From Phaonia tiefii (Eukaryota; Arthropoda; Insecta; Diptera; Muscidae): a stretch of 64,000 nt of DNA. The position numbers were made by a program, and so were the translations under genes. The notes under the pieces are model-generated. The model had not been told where the DNA came from, did no database searches, and saw only the letters and a list, made by a program, of their open reading frames with translations. Below are positions 1 through 10,339 of this stretch, in pieces (position 1 is the first letter of the stretch; each line of letters starts with the position of its first letter). The stretch lies in assembly GCA_963931995.1 (NCBI GenBank), contig OZ008368.1, forward strand, positions 29,241,506-29,305,505. Reading direction: 5' to 3'.

Positions 1-154
1 AGCGGCCGTTTTTTCCAGTGTATAACTACTAACTTATGAGCTATAGATGTTAGTTTGTATTGAATTTCAAATATTTAACAGAACGAGAGTCTGAATATTA
101 CCACAAAAAATATTTGCAATCAACGTCGTGTCGCTTTTAAGGAAAAGTACATGT

Positions 155-275
155 GAAATATTGCCTGCTAGAGCTGGATGAGAAAAGCTGAATATCGTGC
201 CGGTTGAAGAAACATGTTATCCTCTTTTTGTAAGGGTTGATTGAGGCCACCTAAGTAAGCAAGTATGGCAAACTG
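155..275 (+). mobile_element. 3' end fragment of non-LTR retrotransposon family A
   Basis: This stretch resembles the 3' ends of the two longer family A copies at 4785-5870 (minus) and 10340-11520 (plus). Shared landmarks in order are TTGCCTG, a GCCGGTTG block, TTTTGTAAGG and a terminal CACCTAAGTAAG-type tail. No coding frame remains. The short TAAG-rich tail fits the simple-repeat tail of a non-LTR element (inference). Too little is left to classify it alone. Confidence 0.45.
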
Positions 276-1560
276 ATGAATTTTAATTATAGATATAACG
301 GCATTGTAGGAGGACAAAACAACATTTTTAACTACGTCTTGAGTCGGTTATATTTTCGTTGTTGTTCCAATTGTTCCTCAGGAAGTATTTTTTCTATAAA
401 TACTTGGTACCCAAGTTTATCAAAAAAAGTTATTTAAAAAATAATAAAATGCACTGCTACGTACTGATGCATAACGGCTTCAGCAACATATAGTAGGAAC
501 CATGTACATGTTTGCAAGCATTGCTTTCGTGAATTGAAAATCTGCTGCTTTCTATTTTCGTAATCTTTACAAACAAATATTTGAGCTTATTAAGTTTTTA
601 AATTTTAAAAATTGTTTAACATTTTTGCAAATATTTTAAAGTGCACTGAAGGCCAATTTGAACTCAGTATTTTTCCAACATGTCAGGTTTTCACGACAAA
701 ATAGGGTTTCACTATATTTGGGACGTTAAGCCCAACCTTTGAAATTAATGCTATTAATGCAAAAATATTTGAAAATATATTGAAAAATATAAATGACAAA
801 TATGGCCATTTTAGTACTGTAGTACAGTATAAAACACTGACTGAGAAACTTTTTACATTATATAAAATATGAATTGAGTGAAGTTATTACTTGCGTTTCA
901 TAAAATAACACTGTATACATATATAATATTTTAAAGGACGCCAAAATTCTCTTCATAGAACTTTTGAAAAATTTTCAAATCTGCAATTTTGGTGCTATTG
1001 TAACATTACTTTGAGACATTGAAAATAACAATTATACGAATTGGATTATTTTGTGAGTTTCTAATATCAAACAATATAACTTATTAAAAATACCTACAAC
1101 TGTCAGTAGAACTTTAACCTCTACTGGTTTTGTAACGGATCGTGTGAATTACATATTTAATACAATTTAATACAATTAAATATTTAATACATTACAAACT
1201 GCTAAAAACAACCCTATAACTATATTTTTGTTCATTAGTGTATTTAGAAAAGTTATCAAGAAATTTATAAGCTACAATTCTTTTGGAAACAGCTACCGCA
1301 ATTTATTTACCATTAGGTAAGATATGTTAAACATATAAAATATGTGAAATTTTTCAGGACGTGTCGTGAAATAATCGTTTAACCGTGTACTTTTCCTTAG
1401 AAATATATTAGAGGGTATTGTGAAATGGGAAAATAGCTACAATATTGTCAAAGGTTGTAATGCAATATATCAAGGTGTTTAGGATTTATTGAAGTAAAAC
1501 CTGAAATAGGGTCCTGACCCACTCTTACAATTTCTTCGGCCTGTAAAAAAAATTGTTACG
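276..1560. other. AT-rich sequence with no gene seen
   Basis: Long A/T runs with stop codons in all frames. I see no TIR pair, splice-bounded exon or known protein similarity. Confidence 0.6.
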
Positions 1561-1925
1561 TATAGGGGCAAAACAGAGCGGGGTTTTGTGATACCACGTC
1601 CAAGTACTTTCACAATTTTTGGTTTGGTTGAGGCCCGAAACCCACCTTTTCACAGTGTTATTCATAAGGGAAAATTAATTTCAAGCAAATATGTTCGTAT
1701 TCTTTATTGGCCACCATATTCTCCAGACCGAAGGATAGCTGAAAATATTTGGGGTTGGCTTTCCGGCAAGGTTTATGAAGAACGAAGACAATTAGAAGAC
1801 AAGGAATCACTAATTCAAACCATTAAGGTCTCCTGGAATGAGATTTCTTTATCAGTACATTATGAGTCAATAAAACGCCGTACAGTTTAATTTATTTTAA
1901 ACAAGGGAGGTAGCACCCTGTATTA
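1561..1925 (+). pseudogene. Tc1-like transposase C-terminal fragment
   Basis: An open frame from 1588 to 1890 encodes the end of a Tc1/mariner (IS630) DDE transposase. WPPYSPD is followed by IAENIWGWLSGKVY and a basic, Leu-rich tail, the usual C-terminus of Tc1 enzymes, where the E of AENIWGW is the third catalytic residue. The preceding block, normally QQDNA, reads EARNPPFHS, so the second catalytic Asp is gone. Everything upstream is missing, leaving about 100 of the family's usual ~340 residues. It ends near CACCCTGTA at 1913-1921, which may be an eroded terminus. It is a close relative of the element at 2025-3431, sharing WGWLS-KVYE, but not identical. Confidence 0.8.
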
Positions 1926-2024
1926 ACAAGTTTACAATATATTGAGTAAACTAAACATATATAGATGACTAGATTATAAAATAGCGAATTTGTATTTAAA
2001 ATTAGTTAAACGGTTCTAATCATA

Positions 2025-2266
2025 CACTCCGGTTCACTTATTTAAAGGCACTAAAGGTTCCATATTCAGCGGCCTGTCTCTTTTGCAATTGTAACCGATT
2101 GCAGAATTTTAAAATAGAAATGGAAGCCAGACATCTTGAGATATAAAAAAAATCATAACAATAGTGATTTCTTAACTAAAGCACTTTTTTTGAGCAATTC
2201 ATAAAAAAAGTCCAAAATTGAGCTGTTTTTTTTGGTTCACTTGAATAAAGGCACTTTGCTATTTTT
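2025..2266 (+). repeat. Left IR/DR terminal inverted repeat of the Tc1 element
   Basis: Pairs with 3189-3431 over ~240 bp, with mismatches and small indels. The outer direct repeat GTTCACTTATTTAAAGGCAC is at 2032-2051 and the inner one GTTCACTTGAATAAAGGCAC is near 2235-2254. By analogy with Minos and Sleeping Beauty these are transposase binding sites. Confidence 0.85.
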
Positions 2267-2288
2267 GGTATTATTTTTAAAGTAAGCG

Positions 2289-3131
2289 ATGATTGTTTGT
2301 AGCCCAACAGTTGCCGACATTTATATCAAGGACCCCGAGGGGTACGAAACAAATTTTAAAGGAAGGGTTTCATTGTCTTTATCTGCGTATGAGAAAAGTA
2401 AAATCATCAAAATTGCTTCTAATTCTGGCTTATCCTTGTCAAAAGTAAGAGTTCAAGCTAGAGTGGCAGCGAGCAAGTCATCAGTACGCAGAGTAATTAA
2501 GAGCTGTGTGGATCTTAAATACCTGAAATTAGAAAAAAAGCCGCCACTTAATGCTCCTCGTAAGGTATGGGATGTGCAGCCAAGAGGTCATGTAAATGAC
2601 TGGAGAACCGTTGTATTTACGGATGAGAAGAAGTTTAATTTGGATGGGCCTGATAGCTACAACTATTAGTGCCATGATCTGCGCAAAGAAAAGCGTTTTT
2701 TGAACCGACATTACAGCCGTTAGGGCGGCGTTATGGTTCAAAGTGCAAAAATGACTGGTGCAAGCTATAAAACGTTATTGGAATTCGCTTTTCCGTGAAC
2801 TATTTGGTCCCATATCTTGGATATTGCAGCAGCATAATGCCATATACACAATGCCAGAGTAGAAAAGGACTTCATTGCAAGCCAAAATGTTAAAATTCTT
2901 GACTGGCCACCCTATTCGCCAGATCTAACCATTATCGGAAATATCTGGGGTTGGTTATCTCGTAAGGTCTATGAAGGAGGTAGACAATATGTTGACAAAC
3001 AGTCACTAATTCAGGCCATTAAGAATGATTGGAATCAAATTTCGTTGGATTACATAAATTCTATTTATCTCTCAATGAAAACCCGTATATTTGAAGTTAT
3101 TAAAAACAAAGGGGATTGTACCCATTACTAA
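2289..3131 (+). pseudogene. Inactivated Tc1 transposase
   Basis: Residues 1-126 (2289-2669) hold an N-terminal helix-turn-helix region (SAYEKSKIIKIASNSGLS, then KSSVRRVIK), run with an apparent internal deletion into the first catalytic block VVFTDEKKFNLDGPD, and stop shortly after SYNY. Beyond a frameshift the reading continues to QQHNA near 2830 and WPPYSPDLTIIGNIWGWLS near 2905-2960, ending at TAA 3129-3131. Family enzymes have QQDNA and IIENIWGW. Here the second Asp is His and the catalytic Glu is Gly, so two of three metal ligands are lost besides the stops. Tc1 assignment is firm; the subfamily is not determined. Confidence 0.85.
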
Positions 3132-3188
3132 TAGTTCCTAAATAAAGTAAAATAAATTAAAAAAACAAGAAAGACTGTTTTTCATTAA

Positions 3189-3431
3189 AATTAGTTAAAG
3201 TGCCTTTATTCAAGTGAACAGAAAAAAATAGCAAATTTGTTAACTTTTTTTATAAATCGCTCAGAAAAAGTTCTTTAGTTAAGAAACCACTATTATCATG
3301 ATTTGTTTTTATATCTCAGGATGTCTAACTTCCATTTCCATTTTAAAATTCTGCAATCGGTTACAAATAGCAAAAGATACAGGCTGTTGAATATGGAATT
3401 TTTAGTGCCTTTAAATAAGTGAACCGGAGTG
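3189..3431 (-). repeat. Right IR/DR terminal inverted repeat of the Tc1 element
   Basis: Inverted partner of 2025-2266, with the same doubled GTTCACTT-AAAGGCAC motif. It begins just after the transposase stop and a short A-rich tract. Confidence 0.85.
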
Positions 3432-4784
3432 AACTGAAAATTGTGTGTTATTTTCTTGTCCTTTTTGGATAAAGCCCTTTATAGTGCTATTGTATTAAGG
3501 TTTAGGGTTGTTGCTTCTATTTTTGTAATCTTAAGAAAATTCCCTTTCAGATGGTAGTAACAGTTTAGCTGTTGACAGAATATTTAAAAAGATGTGGCCT
3601 ACTAAAACCAAAAATTTAAGTGGTTCTAATCATCTGATCGAGAGTGTGAAATACAAGTTTTTTGGTGGACCCGGAAAAATCCGAATAAAACTGAATTTAG
3701 AAATATTTTAACGATCTAAGTTGTATATAAAATTTGAATTTAGAATCTTTGAAAAAACAGCGTTCATGTAGGAATTTTTAGAAAGACATAAACAAATTAA
3801 AAATTCTCATTTGTGTGGAAATTTTCGTACAAATGCTTCGAAAAATGTGCATTCTAATGCATCCTTTAAAAGTCAATTAAATCTGATGAAATTTTAAATA
3901 AAAATTCCATGGTACTAAAAGAACCTACGTAGATGGTTTGTGGAGGAAAAACCGTGTAATGTTTAGAAATCCCATTCGATTTTGAACCATCATAACGCAT
4001 ATTGGCATGTGTAGTCAGAAATGTGTATATAGCTTTATGTTTGTGGTAGAAATTTAAAAAAACATATCAACCTGCAATTCATGTACAACTGTAGATCCTA
4101 ATCGGAGAACCTAAAGATATAAATCTTAAGACTTTACATTGAATGAAACGTTAAAATTAATTTGTTTTAATATAAATATTTTGTGTCACAGCTGACCGTT
4201 TTCAGGCAATTAAATGCCTTTCTAAATTACCACTTCCGCAGTTTAGACTTTGAAACTAAATTAAATTCTCCAGTTGCATTTTTGCATTTCAATTTCTTAT
4301 AAGTTTTCGTTTGCATATATTATCGCTCATATAACACATTCCCATGTTGTATTGAAATCTAACTATATGCTAGAATTTGCGTATAGATTAAATGTTTTCA
4401 ATGAAATCATACCAAGAGCATTCGAATCACACTTTCTATCAACTACGAAAACAAGTTATATACATATATGCAAATACGTATGGGAAGAAGTCTAAGGACC
4501 CTGCAAATAGTTGATGCATCTGTTTGAAGTTTTTAGTGAAATTCACTTGTTGAAAATTCATGTGAGAAAATGTCATTAAACCACGAGGAATCTTTTTGTA
4601 TATTCTACATTTATTTGGGAAAATTAAGTGAAAATTTTTAACGTTTGACAAAGCTAATGACATCATAAACTGGGCAATATGCATTGGTTGGTGAGTGGTT
4701 TGTTAATGTTGTTTTCAAAAAATAGCACTGAATATCGCTTTCTAATATATTTCGGTGTAAAACCAAGAGTTTAATACTTACTTA
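3432..4784. other. AT-rich sequence with no gene seen
   Basis: Open frames at 4274-4495 and 4439-4684 are short, overlap on opposite strands and resemble nothing I know. I see no TIRs or splice-bounded exon. Confidence 0.55.
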
Positions 4785-5870
4785 CTTATCCGGTCACGAA
4801 CAACCCCGAGGGGTCAGTGATCTTACAAAACGAAGATAACAAATTTCGCCAACCAGTTCGATCTGCCTTATCTCTCCAGTTGGCAATACCAAGTGTATGC
4901 AGGGATTCGTCAACCTGATCCTTCCGGCGGACTCTTGGCCTTTCTCTTTTGCGTCTTTCTCAGAGTTCGGTTTCGAAAACCCTTCGTGATGGTTCGTCTT
5001 CATGCATTCTACTGACAAGGCCTAGCCAGCGCAATCGCGTTATTTTGATCCGCTTAACTATGTCAATGTCGGGATATAGCTCATACAGCCGATACTCGCC
5101 GCCAGAAATTTATCACAGTCTTTTTCTCTCGAAGATTCCTACAGACGTTTCATCTGCTTGCGATAAGACCCAGAATTCTGCGCCATAAAGAAAGACAGGT
5201 TGTACAAGAGTCTGGTCTAGTTGGACTTTTGTTACTCTCGAGAGAGGGCCTTATCCCTAAAGTGCTTGCTTAGCCCAAAATAACATCTATCCGCTTGATC
5301 TCAAATCTGACGTTGTTGTTTTTGTTTACGGCAGATCCGAGGTATATAAATTCGTCCACCACCTCGAAATTGTAACGGTTATCAACGTCAACGCTTTGGT
5401 CTGATCGCGTGGATGCCCTGCTCGTTGAAACCATTAATTTTGTATTGTCCTCATTTACCGTTAGACCCAATTTTCCTGACACCTTCCCAATTCTCGAAAA
5501 CACCGCAGTAACTCTCTAACTGTGCGTCCAATGATATCTATATCATCAGCATACGCGAGCAGCATGTGACTTTTGCTGCTGAAGGCTTTATTCATTTTGA
5601 CTGGAGCTTTTCTTGAGATAATCTCTATTAAGATGTTAAAGAGATCGCACAATAGGGTATCCCCTTGTCTGAGGCCTCGCTTAGTTTCGAAAAGTTCGGT
5701 AAGATCCTTACCAACTTTCACTGCGGATCACCCTGCAAAGGCGTATGAGTTTTGCAGGAATACCAAGCTCAGGCATTGCTTCGTAGAGTTTCCCCCGTAT
5801 CGGGTTATCGAGGGCCGCCTTATAATTGACAAGTTTTTAATAACGTTTTTTTATGTGCAATTGGAAATTT
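4785..5870 (-). pseudogene. Non-LTR retrotransposon family A, RT and 3' end (degenerate)
   Basis: Read on the minus strand from 5870 down, successive frames give PIRGKLYEAMPELGIP, then TKRGLRQGDTLLCDLFN (RT palm), the catalytic block LLAYADDIDIIG with YADD at 5542-5553, then FEVVDEFIYLGSAVN, and after more frameshifts YELYPDIDIVKRIK and RLRWLGHV. This is the order of the RT C-terminal half and thumb of a LINE. YADD is intact, but frameshifts near 5500 and 5270 and stops after 5000 break the gene. The 5' half (endonuclease and RT N-terminus) is absent, as expected for 5' truncation. It ends in a CTTACTTACTTA tract at 4780-4791, a TAAG-repeat tail. The clade (RTE or related) is my guess. Confidence 0.8.
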
Positions 5871-5964
5871 ATACATAATTTTTGAAAAAATTTTTTTTTT
5901 TTTGCAAACTATTCTTAAACGAACTACGATATAAATTTGCAATAAAAATTATGTTTTCAAAATC

Positions 5965-6140
5965 GTGATATTTTTGTTTGTTGTTTTGTTACGAGTGTTT
6001 GGATGCAAACATAGCGTGTGTTTGGAGCTCCTCGCAAATATAATATACTTCTTTGCAAACACATTGTGATGGTATTTGTGTATGTATATATTTGTGATGC
6101 AAATACAGCTGTGTTTGTTTGTGGCACATCAATTTTGCAA
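5965..6140 (-). repeat. Family B repeat, inverted copy
   Basis: Its reverse complement matches the family B units at 6589-7182 and 62931-63300. Shared blocks include GTTTGGATGCAA, TGTTTGGAGCT, CGCAAATATAATATA and AAATACAGCTGTGTTTG. It lies about 450 bp upstream of the direct copies in opposite orientation, so the cluster could be the arms of a foldback element. No coding capacity. Confidence 0.6.
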
Positions 6141-6242
6141 AAATTCCTGCACAACGTTTTCCGTGTTCTTTTTATGCACTTTATCTATACTAAAGCTTCA
6201 TGATGCTTCATGTATAAAAGCAAAGCATAATTCATTTTTGTT

Positions 6243-6290
6243 TTATAAAAACTTCAATAACTCAGTCAATTAATACCGGGTTTTTAAAAA
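6243..6290 (+). repeat. Short dispersed repeat shared with 36690-36740
   Basis: AAAACTTCAATAACTCAGTC followed by AATTAAT and CCGG-TTTTT occurs here and again at 36700-36737 with one or two changes. The surrounding ~20 bp (ATAATT, TTGTTTTATAAAA) also match. Probably ends of the same old element. Confidence 0.5.
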
Positions 6291-6424
6291 CAAAGTTGCG
6301 ATTTACCCACTACGAATCGTCCCTTTTGAATAAATTCAAGAGTGTTAAGGTTCTTTATAAAATAATGTGTGAAATCACGGCCGAAGTTGAAACATGGCGA
6401 AAATATTAAAAAACTGTGTATTTT

Positions 6425-7182
6425 CAGGACATCAGGCAAAATAAGAAACACTTCATCTGCAATTTACAACCACATTCAGAAATATTTATGACGCACTGAC
6501 GGAGCATAATGCAAAAATATAGAAACACACTTACGAGATAGACTCTCTCTTTGTCCCTCTTTTATTCTCTTGCGCTCGAGAGAGCATAGACAGTGCAACA
6601 AACACAGCTGTATTTGTATCAGAAATATTATGTATATGTGGGTCGCAAACACGTATATTCTAACATATTAATCATTGTGTCTCAAACATGTATTATTGAA
6701 TAGCAAACACAATATGTTTGGACACAAGTATATTATCTTTGCGACAAGCTCCAAGCACCCTTTATACTTGCAGCCAAACAACAACAAAAGACAGATTTGT
6801 CAGCGTGTATACGAGTTATAATCCGAAACGATTCTAGATTACTGTGGCACAGTACCAAATAGTTTTTCATAAATATTATATAACTGACAGTGCAACAAAC
6901 ACAGCTGTATTTGTATCAGAAATATATGTATATGTGGGTCGCAAACACGTATATTCTAACATATTAATCATTGTGTCTCAAACCTGTATTATTGAATAGC
7001 AAACACAATATGTTTGGACACAAGTATATTATCTTTGCGACAAGCTCCAAGCACCCTTTATACTTGCATCCAAACAACAACAAAAGACAGATTTGTCAGC
7101 GTGTATACGAGTTATAATCCGAAACGATTCTAGATTACTGTGGCACAATACCAAATAGTTTTTCATAAATATTATATAACTG
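6425..7182 (+). repeat. Family B repeat with a 297-bp tandem duplication
   Basis: The leader (6425-6588, from ACATCAGGCAAAATAAGAA through a pyrimidine-rich TTTTATTCTCTTG) matches 62938-63075. It is followed by two almost identical units, 6589-6885 and 6886-7182, each beginning GACAGTGCAACAAACACAGC and ending in CATAAATATTATATAACT. Only a few substitutions separate the units, so this duplication is recent relative to the ~80% similarity with the copy at 62.9 kb. No ORF. The unit is built from CAAACA-type words. Confidence 0.75.
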
Positions 7183-8868
7183 CGTTTGCGATCAAGCAAG
7201 ATCAAACACAGCTACCATATATAAGCAAAACATAGAGCTTTTAGATTACCGTTCGGCTAATAACATATAACGTTTTTGTCTTCGTGATTCGGATATAGCG
7301 CTTCCAAAAAGATTGCCATAAATTGCATTTGTACCTTTGAATTTATGGAAGAGATATTTGCAGTACGGAAAAATAATCAGCAGCCAAAGTAAAATCTTTA
7401 AATTTTTTTAAAAATTCTGTCGGTTCTAGCAAAATTCCAGAACTTGCCACAATGGCAAATGACAAGACCGGTGATGGGGTTCGTGTTATAGCGCTAAAAA
7501 CCGAGAAGGTATAGTAGGTACCTCCCCGTACTTTCCACACATATTACAATTTATATATTCATACTGTATTCTAATGTCACGTACAGAACGAAGAACTGAA
7601 TGAACATTTAAGAAGAAGGAAGAAGTATGTTAATGTACATGCTCAAAATGCATAAACTGTACTTAAACATCAAGGAATGATTACGTCGTTTAAACAAAGT
7701 AAAGCTAGGCATTGGTTTCCATCAGAAGCTCTAAGTGAAGAAGAACTTAACGCTAGTGTTAATAACGGACACGTTATTAAATGGAATGGTAAATAAACAA
7801 AAAATATGTCAAGAACTGAATACATTGGATGCGAACTGAAATTACACTTCATAATTTATTTGAGCCAAATATTTATTTGAGCCAAATATGGTATCAGAAA
7901 ATGAGAGTGTTGGCATTGCAGAATTTCATGTCGAACAGTGAGTGTTGTATTTAATCCTCCGAAATTATTAAAAGTGAAAGTGCAAATCAGTAGATATTTA
8001 TAGCATGCGGTTTGCTGTCTGCAAATAGTGAAATTTTGTGGATACACAACATATTTCGCTGAAAATTGAACACGACAAATGATGGATATTTCACATATTA
8101 AAAAAAATTGCCTGTAATATTTTTCCCACAATGTAAACACCACACCGACCTATCTGTCATGACGGTGACTAAGTATAGGGCAGTAAATATAAGCGACTGT
8201 AACTTTTCATTCAGAGATGGACTTATATACAAGGTTACAGAAATTGATTGTCTGCATATTATGGACCTTCAGCAAAAAATTGAATTGGAAAAGCATCCCA
8301 CAATCAGTTAATTGAATCTGGTTACCAGCAACAGTAGTTATGCCTACTTTGCGTCCATTAATATTTCATCCTGCTCTAAATTTTATCAATGCAGTGTACA
8401 GTTTTAGAGAAGCGGTGTTTGGCTTTCAACTTTATTCAATTATTTTTTTTCACTTGAATGATTTTCAAACACGGGCATCTGCTAACCAAATATGTGTGGA
8501 AATCTTTTGTTACCATCCTGGTTAAAACTCAGTGTATTTCGATTTAATTCACGTTTCTACTTCTTCACTTCCGACAAATATGTGTAGGAAAATTTGTTTG
8601 GACTGAAGTAGCTGAAGCAAGCAGGCAAAAGTATTTTTCTCACACGGTAAAAGAGAACAAGCGGACAGGTGCAAAAAAATTCCAACAAAAAATTTGGAAA
8701 ATGACCCAAATTTAAAATCGCCCAAAATATACGAAAAATGGCCCGAAACAGAAAACACAAATTTCGCCCAAAAATGAATGAAAAATGGCCTACGTGAAAT
8801 ATAAAAATTACACAAAATATTAGCAATAGTTATTATGAAAATTCGCCCATTTCCTATGTAAGAAAAAC
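7183..8868. other. AT-rich sequence with small unassigned open frames
   Basis: Three plus-strand frames stand out but resemble no family I know. 7452-7514 has a good start context (CACAATGG) and 20 codons. 7676-7797 encodes about 40 residues beginning MITSFKQSKARHWFPSEAL. 8108-8311 encodes 67 residues including VMTVTKYRAVNISDCNFSFR. None has an upstream promoter or a matching TIR pair, and the intervals between them are closed. They could be chance frames or scraps of an unknown element. Confidence 0.35.
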
Positions 8869-8940
8869 AATTTACATGAGGTGTAAGGGACACCCGGTTG
8901 GAACGAAGTTCCTTTCGCTATATATATATTATGTACTAAG
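8869..8940 (+). repeat. Left-end fragment of repeat family C
   Basis: About 70 bp matches the start of the full family C insertion at 13485: TTACATGA-GTGT, GGGACACC, GGTTGGA-CGAAGTTCC, TTCGCTATATAT and GTACTA. The match is broken at 8940 by the MITE at 8941-9165. Confidence 0.65.
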
Positions 8941-9165
8941 GGGTCCGCCAAATAACTTTTTTTTTGAAAATGCAATAAAAAAAAAACTACTGAATATTTT
9001 CTCAAAAGGCTACTGCGTGGCCAGCCGAGGCAGCCATTTGAATGAAATTATTTGCCATTATTAACCGGAAGGATTGTACTTTCAAATAAAAAAAGAAATT
9101 TGAGAAAATATTCAGTAGTTTTTTCTTCATAGCATTTTCAAAAAAAAAAGTTATTTGGCGGACCC
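8941..9165. mobile_element. MITE with ~65-bp terminal inverted repeats
   Basis: The left arm begins GGGTCCGCCAAATAACTTTT and runs through AAATGC, A-rich DNA and CTACTGAATATTTTCTCAAA to about 9006. The right arm from about 9099 is its reverse complement and ends AAGTTATTTGGCGGACCC at 9165. The 225-bp unit has no coding capacity and could fold into one long hairpin. I cannot identify a clean target duplication, so the superfamily is open; the GGGTCC start would suit several TIR superfamilies. Confidence 0.85.
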
Positions 9166-10045
9166 GTTACTTAACTCGATAAAACGGGCGAGATTGCCAC
9201 ACCCATTCTGGTACCTCCCATACAAAAGTCGGGTTGTCTCTTGGTTGGTCAACCCGATAAATCGCGTGAAACACCTCCGACCTTAATGAAGTTAGGTATA
9301 AGGCTTCACGTCATTAAATACTAACCCCTGATTAAAACAAGGGTAATTCGCCCATTTTGGTACCTCCCATACAAAAAATGTTTGGCCGTCTGGTTGCTCG
9401 CTTCGAGAAGTCCCGCAAAACCAAACCAATCTTAATGAAATTTTCTTCTGGACAATATTTGCTCAAATGCCACTCTGCTATGGAAAATGTGCGTGTTTGC
9501 CACACCCATTCTGGTACGTCCCGTACAAAAGTTGAGAGGATAGCCGGTTGATCGACACAATAACTGTGGTAAACCACAACCGATCTTTGATCTTTATGTA
9601 ATTCGGTACTAGTCAATATTTTGTTAAAAGTTACGGTGTAATTAATAATTCGCTACTGTGCCACGCCCAGTTTGGTACCTCCCATACAAAAGTTGGACGT
9701 ATTTCCGGTTGGCCGGCTCGATATCTCCAGTAAACCACAATCGATCTCAATAAAATTTGTTACTGATCAATATTTTGCCAAAAACCTACTGTGCAATAAA
9801 AAATTAACAACCTTGTCAAGTCCATTTTTGAACCACCTGTTGGTGGTTACAAAAATTCCCAAAAACCACTTAGGATCCTAATTAATTTGCTTATTAGATA
9901 ATGTTTGGCGCATGTCACTCTGCGATTGAATACGGCCGAATTTGCAGCGCCCATTCTTTTAATGTAAGGGTGAATATAGACGTATTGTAACAGAACTCGG
10001 ACGCAATGGATGATTTAGTGTGAGGGTATGTTTAAGTCGGTTCAC
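9166..10045 (+). repeat. Satellite-like array with ~155-bp units
   Basis: The core GCCACACCCATTCTGGTACC plus TCCCATACAAAAG recurs near 9197, 9346, 9498 and 9658, with a decayed copy near 9945. Units are about 150-160 bp and also share AAACCACA-CCGATCTTAAT and GAAATT-G-TA--GTCAATATTTTG blocks. The array ends at 10019-10043 in GTGTGAGGGTATGTTTAAGT. The same core and the same end motif occur in reverse orientation at 58330-59230, so this is a mobile or dispersed satellite rather than a single local duplication. Confidence 0.7.
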
Positions 10046-10339
10046 CCAACTGAAGTTAATGTACCGGTTTTTGTATACAGTGAAAAGCAAAAATTTAACA
10101 GTTTGGATATAAGCTTGTATATTTTAAATATTTGATTAAAAAATATTTGACAGAAACAAAAACTAACTAAATCAAGTTATTGTACTCTCGTGATTTCTAA
10201 TTTTATGTTTATATGTACAAAGTGAACTGTAAGCATTGTCAAGTTATTCAAATGTTACAATTTTGCACTCTGGTGTTATGTTAGTTCATTTGTTTTATGT
10301 ATCAATATTTTGTCCAGTAGCCCTAGGCTCTTTTAAGAG

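Larger units (their letters stand above)
2025..3431 (+). mobile_element. Complete-length Tc1 transposon with long IR/DR ends
   Basis: The element starts CACTCCGGTTCACTTA and ends in the exact reverse complement TAAGTGAACCGGAGTG, giving 1407 bp, typical of Tc1 elements. The left flank has TA at 2023-2024; the right flank reads AA, so one target copy has probably mutated. Both ends carry ~240-bp imperfect inverted repeats, and each repeat holds the motif GTTCACTT-NNNTAAAGGCAC twice, once at the tip and once at the inner edge. This is the IR/DR layout known from Minos and Sleeping Beauty type elements. The transposase inside is dead, so the copy could only move in trans. Confidence 0.9.

Noticed and set aside
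5990..7190. CRISPR-like array from repeated CAAACA words
   Set aside because: Units are ~300 bp with no short constant repeats or unique spacers, and the context is eukaryotic.
8108..8311. 67-codon plus-strand frame as a host gene
   Set aside because: No promoter, splice bounds or known similarity; mentioned only as an unassigned frame.
8549..9005. Overlapping minus-strand frames of 61-114 codons
   Set aside because: They are Phe/Leu/Ile-rich translations of A-rich DNA, overlap in several frames, run into the MITE arm and have no start or splice context.
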